The position numbers were made by a program, and so were the translations under genes. A DNA stretch of 36,182 bases, taken from NCBI GenBank assembly GCA_947594595.1, contig CANQEE010000006.1, positions 1 through 36,182 of the forward strand, written 5' to 3'. The notes below the pieces were generated by a model. It was not told the origin of the DNA. It saw only the letters and a program-made list of their open reading frames with translations, and did no database searches. Shown in pieces: positions 33,555 through 36,182 of this stretch. Source of the stretch: an uncultured Bacilli bacterium. Its GTDB lineage: Bacteria > Bacillota_I > Bacilli_A > RF39 > UBA660. Each line of letters begins with the position of its first letter. The stretch's first letter is position 1.

Positions 33555-34526
33555 ATGAAAAGAACAACAGGTTTAAAGAAAGGGAAAAAGTATTGGGTTG
33601 CTCTTCTAGGTCTTTTTATAATAGCCATTCTTTTTTCTGTTTTATTTCTTATCTATTATACGCAGTATCAACAAACAAAGAACATAGTAGTTTTTTGTTG
33701 GATGCTCCTTATGGCAATTCTCTCTCTTTTTGCAATCATGACTTTATTTCTTCATTTACTTGGAAAAATAAATGGAAAAGAAAAGCAATATGATACAAAA
33801 AAGGAAATCATACAAAGTAACCCATATATCTATTATAGAGAATTACCTAATTCTTTTGGAGTAGGAGTTTCTTCTTTACTATTAAATTCAAAAATAAAAC
33901 AGCAACAAGATATTGTAGCTATTTTATTGAATTTATGTGCTAAAAAGTATTTAAAATTAAAAGAAGAAAATGGAAGTTATACAATTACGGTATTAAAAGG
34001 AATTGATCAAAATTTATTATCAAATGAAAAATATATTTTATATCATGTAATGACCAATACATTAAATGAAATCGATTATGAAGAATTCTTCAATTATTGT
34101 GTTGAAGATGGAATTCAATTAGGTCTTTATCAACGAAGTCCATTAAAACAAATCAGAAAAAAAGAGATTTCACAAGATACTATTTCAATTGATTTAAAGG
34201 GAGTATTTACAGGAGGATATAATAGTGAAATGCTTTCTTATTTAGAGCCTACTAAACTTGGAAAAGCAGAGTTACAAAAGTTGTATTCTTTCAAAAAATT
34301 TTTAGAAGACTTTGGAAGTTTTGAAAATAAAAAAGCAGAAGAAGTTATTATTTGGGAATTTTATTTATGTTATGCACAAATTTTTGGATTAACAGAAAAA
34401 ATTCTAAAAAGTGGGTATGATAAACTTATTAAAAATAGCGCCTTTGAAATAGATGGGATTAAAGAAATTCAACTTGAAAAATTGAACATTATTGATACAA
34501 CAAAAAATGAAGAAATCTTAAAGTAA
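33555..34526 (+). CDS. Membrane protein with DUF2207-like C-terminal domain
   Basis: A 323-residue protein with two transmembrane helices (about 13-36 and 44-70) and a long cytoplasmic part. The stretch NPYIYYRELPNSFGVGVSSLL, then QQDIVAILLNLCAKKYLKLKEENGSY, resembles the YYRELP and winged-helix-like region of DUF2207 membrane proteins, whose role is unknown. The usual N-terminal secreted beta domain of DUF2207 is absent, so this is a short form. ATG 33555 is chosen; GTG 33546, which overlaps the previous stop, is possible and neither has a clear ribosome-binding site, which suggests re-initiation after the small upstream gene. Confidence 0.65.
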   Translation: MKRTTGLKKGKKYWVALLGLFIIAILFSVLFLIYYTQYQQTKNIVVFCWMLLMAILSLFAIMTLFLHLLGKINGKEKQYDTKKEIIQSNPYIYYRELPNSFGVGVSSLLLNSKIKQQQDIVAILLNLCAKKYLKLKEENGSYTITVLKGIDQNLLSNEKYILYHVMTNTLNEIDYEEFFNYCVEDGIQLGLYQRSPLKQIRKKEISQDTISIDLKGVFTGGYNSEMLSYLEPTKLGKAELQKLYSFKKFLEDFGSFENKKAEEVIIWEFYLCYAQIFGLTEKILKSGYDKLIKNSAFEIDGIKEIQLEKLNIIDTTKNEEILK

Positions 34527-34546
34527 TAAGTATAAGGGAGGAAAAA

Positions 34547-34999
34547 ATGAATGCAGAACAAATCGCTGAAATCATTTTCGCTTTATCAATTGCACTTGCT
34601 TTTTCCATTTTTTTAACGCCTGTTGTCGTAGCTATTAGAAAATTATTCTATGCTCCATCTAAAAATGAAGAGTTAGTTCAAAAAGCTATTGAGAAAAATC
34701 ATGTTGTTTCAGCAAAGTTGATCAAACATTGGGATTTAGAATCTGTAGATGATCCTGGGAATATGTATAAAGAAATGGGAATTTATCAATATGAATATCA
34801 TGGAAAAACATATAAATATAGATTTATTGGTACAACCCCTCTTCCAGAAAATCTTACTCGTTATTTTGTTAACAATCCCCGCAAAGTAACTAGTCGAAAT
34901 GAGCTGTATCTTTTAAAGAGATCTCCTTGGATTAAACTCTTTTTTCTAACCACATTTCTTTTATGGATGATTACTTTTTTCTTAATGAAATCCTTATAA
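34547..34999 (+). CDS. Hypothetical membrane protein (DUF3592-like layout)
   Basis: A 150-residue protein with a hydrophobic helix at each end (about 8-30 and 128-147) and a beta-rich middle. The middle (VVSAKLIKHWD, then YQYEYHGKTYKYRFI and RYFVNNPRKV) has the pattern of DUF3592-like domains, which often occur in uncharacterised membrane proteins. No function can be given. AAGGGAGGA precedes the ATG. It follows the DUF2207-like gene by 20 bases and is likely in the same transcript. Confidence 0.65.
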   Translation: MNAEQIAEIIFALSIALAFSIFLTPVVVAIRKLFYAPSKNEELVQKAIEKNHVVSAKLIKHWDLESVDDPGNMYKEMGIYQYEYHGKTYKYRFIGTTPLPENLTRYFVNNPRKVTSRNELYLLKRSPWIKLFFLTTFLLWMITFFLMKSL

Positions 35000-35042
35000 A
35001 TTGCATAGCAAAAGAAGAAAGAATACAACTTCTCATTTTTTC

Positions 35043-35071
35043 TTGACTTTCACATAGGATAATGATATAGT
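35043..35071 (+). promoter_or_regulatory. Promoter of the rpsL-rpsG-fusA operon
   Basis: TTGACT (35043-35048), a 17-base spacer ending TGA (extended -10) and TATAGT (35066-35071). Confidence 0.8.
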
Positions 35072-35091
35072 ATGTTTGCTGATTAAGTAAG

Positions 35092-35149
35092 TTTTGCAAT
35101 TCCTGCAAAATTTTATTTAAAAGTTAAAATGACACACCTGGATATGTGT
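35092..35149 (+). promoter_or_regulatory. Two-hairpin leader of rpsL
   Basis: TTTTGCA (35092-35098) pairs with TGCAAAA (35104-35110) around ATTCC and is followed by four Ts and an AT-rich run, a weak attenuator shape. A second hairpin, ACACA (35132-35136)/TGTGT (35145-35149), holds an eight-base loop CCTGGATA and lies just before AAAGGAG. Str operons are often autoregulated by S7, but in E. coli the target is the rpsL-rpsG spacer, so the role here is unknown. Confidence 0.4.
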
Positions 35150-35171
35150 AAAGAAAGGAGCTATATAATAT

Positions 35172-35582
35172 ATGCCTACAATTACTCAATTAGTTCGTAA
35201 GGGAAGAAAAGATAAGGTTCGTAAAAGTAAAGCGCCAGTTCTTGGAGTTGGAGTGAATACAATTCGTCGTAAACAAACCAACAATCCATCTCCACAAAAG
35301 CGAGGAGTTTGTACACGTGTTGGAACAAAAACTCCAAAGAAACCAAACTCAGCATTACGTAAATATGCACGTGTTCGTTTAAGTAACGGAAGAGAAGTAG
35401 ATACTTATATTCCTGGAATTGGACACAACTTGCAGGAACATAGTGTTGTCTTGGTTCGTGGTGGACGTGTAAAAGACTTAATCGGAGTTCGTTATCACAT
35501 TGTTCGTGGAACCTTAGATACTGCAGGAGTTAAAGATCGTAAGCAAGGACGTAGTAAATACGGAGCAAAAAAAGGAAAGTAA
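35172..35582 (+). CDS. rpsL: 30S ribosomal protein S12
   Basis: S12 lies at the decoding centre and controls accuracy. Conserved segments are [21 protein letters not shown], the decoding loop [11 protein letters not shown] (K56, K57) and [19 protein letters not shown]. The lysines changed in common streptomycin-resistant mutants are intact. However, the next residue after VKDL is Ile (I104) where E. coli and B. subtilis have Pro (E. coli P91 counting Met). Length 136 is standard for Firmicutes. It begins the str operon, with an AAAGGAG site 14 bases before the ATG. Confidence 0.98.
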   Translation: MPTITQLVRKGRKDKVRKSKAPVLGVGVNTIRRKQTNNPSPQKRGVCTRVGTKTPKKPNSALRKYARVRLSNGREVDTYIPGIGHNLQEHSVVLVRGGRVKDLIGVRYHIVRGTLDTAGVKDRKQGRSKYGAKKGK

Positions 35583-35611
35583 GAGAATAATCTTGGAAGG
35601 AGGATAAAGAA

Positions 35612-36079
35612 ATGCGTAAAAGACGTGCAGTAAAAAGAGATGTATTACCAGATCCAATTTATAAGTCTAAAGTAGTTACAAAACTTATCAATACAATTAT
35701 GTTAGATGGAAAAAAAGGAACTGCGCAAACAATTCTTTATGAAGCATTTGATATTGTAAAAGAAAAAACAGGAAAAGATCCACTTGAAGTATTTAATCAA
35801 GCAATGGAAAATATTAAACCACAACTTGAAGTAAAATCTCGTCGTGTAGGGGGATCAAACTATCAAGTACCAATTGAAGTAAGTCCAGCAAGAAGTCAAG
35901 CTTTGGGCCTTCGTTGGTTAGTGAAATATGCTCGTGAGAGAAATGGAAAAGGAATGGCTATTAACTTAGCGAATGAAATTATGGATGCAGCAGAGGGAAC
36001 AGGGGCTGCTGTTAAGAAACGTGAAGATACACATAGAATGGCAGAAGCAAATAAAGCTTTCGCACATTATCGTTGGTAG
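35612..36079 (+). CDS. rpsG: 30S ribosomal protein S7
   Basis: S7 nucleates assembly of the 30S head and contacts the E-site tRNA. The sequence starts [17 protein letters not shown] and shows [39 protein letters not shown] and the C-terminal [19 protein letters not shown], all diagnostic. Length 155 matches B. subtilis (156). GAAGGAGG precedes the ATG, 29 bases after rpsL. Confidence 0.98.
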   Translation: MRKRRAVKRDVLPDPIYKSKVVTKLINTIMLDGKKGTAQTILYEAFDIVKEKTGKDPLEVFNQAMENIKPQLEVKSRRVGGSNYQVPIEVSPARSQALGLRWLVKYARERNGKGMAINLANEIMDAAEGTGAAVKKREDTHRMAEANKAFAHYRW

Positions 36080-36091
36080 GAGGAAAGTACT

Positions 36092-36182
36092 ATGGCAAGA
36101 GATACGTCGTTAGAAAAAACAAGAAATATAGGAATTATGGCACATATTGATGCCGGAAAAACCACTTGCACAGAGCGTATTC
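36092..36182 (+). CDS. fusA: Elongation factor G, N-terminal fragment (window edge)
   Basis: EF-G is the translocase GTPase of protein synthesis. Only the first 30 codons are inside the window. They read [20 protein letters not shown] and then [10 protein letters not shown], with the G1 P-loop [20 protein letters not shown] is the ribosome-binding site and the gene follows rpsG after 12 bases in the standard str order. The gene is cut by the window end, not broken. Confidence 0.96.
   Translation, partial: MARDTSLEKTRNIGIMAHIDAGKTTCTERI

Noticed and set aside
35013-35040. Terminator after the DUF3592-like gene (AGAAG/CTTCT then Ts)
   Set aside because: The stem is only about five base pairs with an 11-base loop and a broken T tract, so the evidence is too weak to list as a feature.
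1-36182. parS or Noc-binding sites near noc-parAB
   Set aside because: Reading by eye I found CACGTG-like cores only inside coding sequence and without the flanking palindromic arms. A pattern search allowing two mismatches would settle it.
1-36182. UGA as a tryptophan codon, as in mycoplasmas
   Set aside because: Genes use TGG for conserved tryptophans, and TGA ends mscS and the cohesin-like gene at the expected place.

Overview
The window is AT-rich DNA in which every supported gene lies on the + strand. The protein set is that of a low-GC Gram-positive bacterium of the Bacilli. TGG is the only tryptophan codon and TGA acts as a stop (for example mscS and the small surface gene at 20424), so the standard code is used. 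Several traits point towards the uncultured, gut-associated, mycoplasma-related side of the Bacilli (RF39/Erysipelotrichales-like): an Asn at the RpoB position that makes spiroplasmas naturally rifampicin resistant, a reduced GdpP, a secreted M60-type metallopeptidase with InlB B-repeats, and very short intergenic spaces. This placement is an inference.

Layout. (1) 90-5845: chromosome-organisation block noc-like, parA, parB, then mscS, a DUF951 gene and an AbgT-family transporter, tightly packed after parA. (2) 5852-8234: ychF, then the rpsF-ssb-rpsR operon behind a strong promoter and a structured leader. (3) 8249-15281: a minimal gdpP, rplI, dnaB, an M23 peptidase with LysM and G5-like regions, walJ/yycJ, rlmH, a PHP phosphoesterase and ung. 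(4) 15293-20997: a two-gene surface operon with its own promoter and terminator. It holds a 1692-residue secreted protein (M60-like protease, Big2, 14 InlB B-repeats, C-terminal dockerin) and a small membrane-anchored protein that looks like a cohesin. (5) 21060-32589: secE, nusG, rplK, rplA, rplJ, rplL, ybxB, rpoB and rpoC, with ribosomal-protein leader RNAs between the genes. (6) 32687-34999: a HAD nucleotidase and three small membrane genes. (7) 35043-36182: rpsL, rpsG and the start of fusA, cut by the window edge.

Blocks 1-3 correspond to genes left of oriC in Bacillus subtilis and block 5 to genes on its right arm. Here they are joined head to tail in one direction. Promoters are mostly of the sigma-A type with 17-bp spacers. 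Nearly all intrinsic terminators start inside, or overlap, the last codons of the gene they end. No intergenic stretch exceeds about 190 bases and I see no tRNA, rRNA, CRISPR array or insertion sequence.

The most interesting candidate system is block 4: a dockerin-bearing, probably glycoprotein-directed metalloprotease encoded with a 4-base overlap to its putative membrane-anchored cohesin partner. It would be a minimal cell-surface docking pair, with no sortase signal on either protein.
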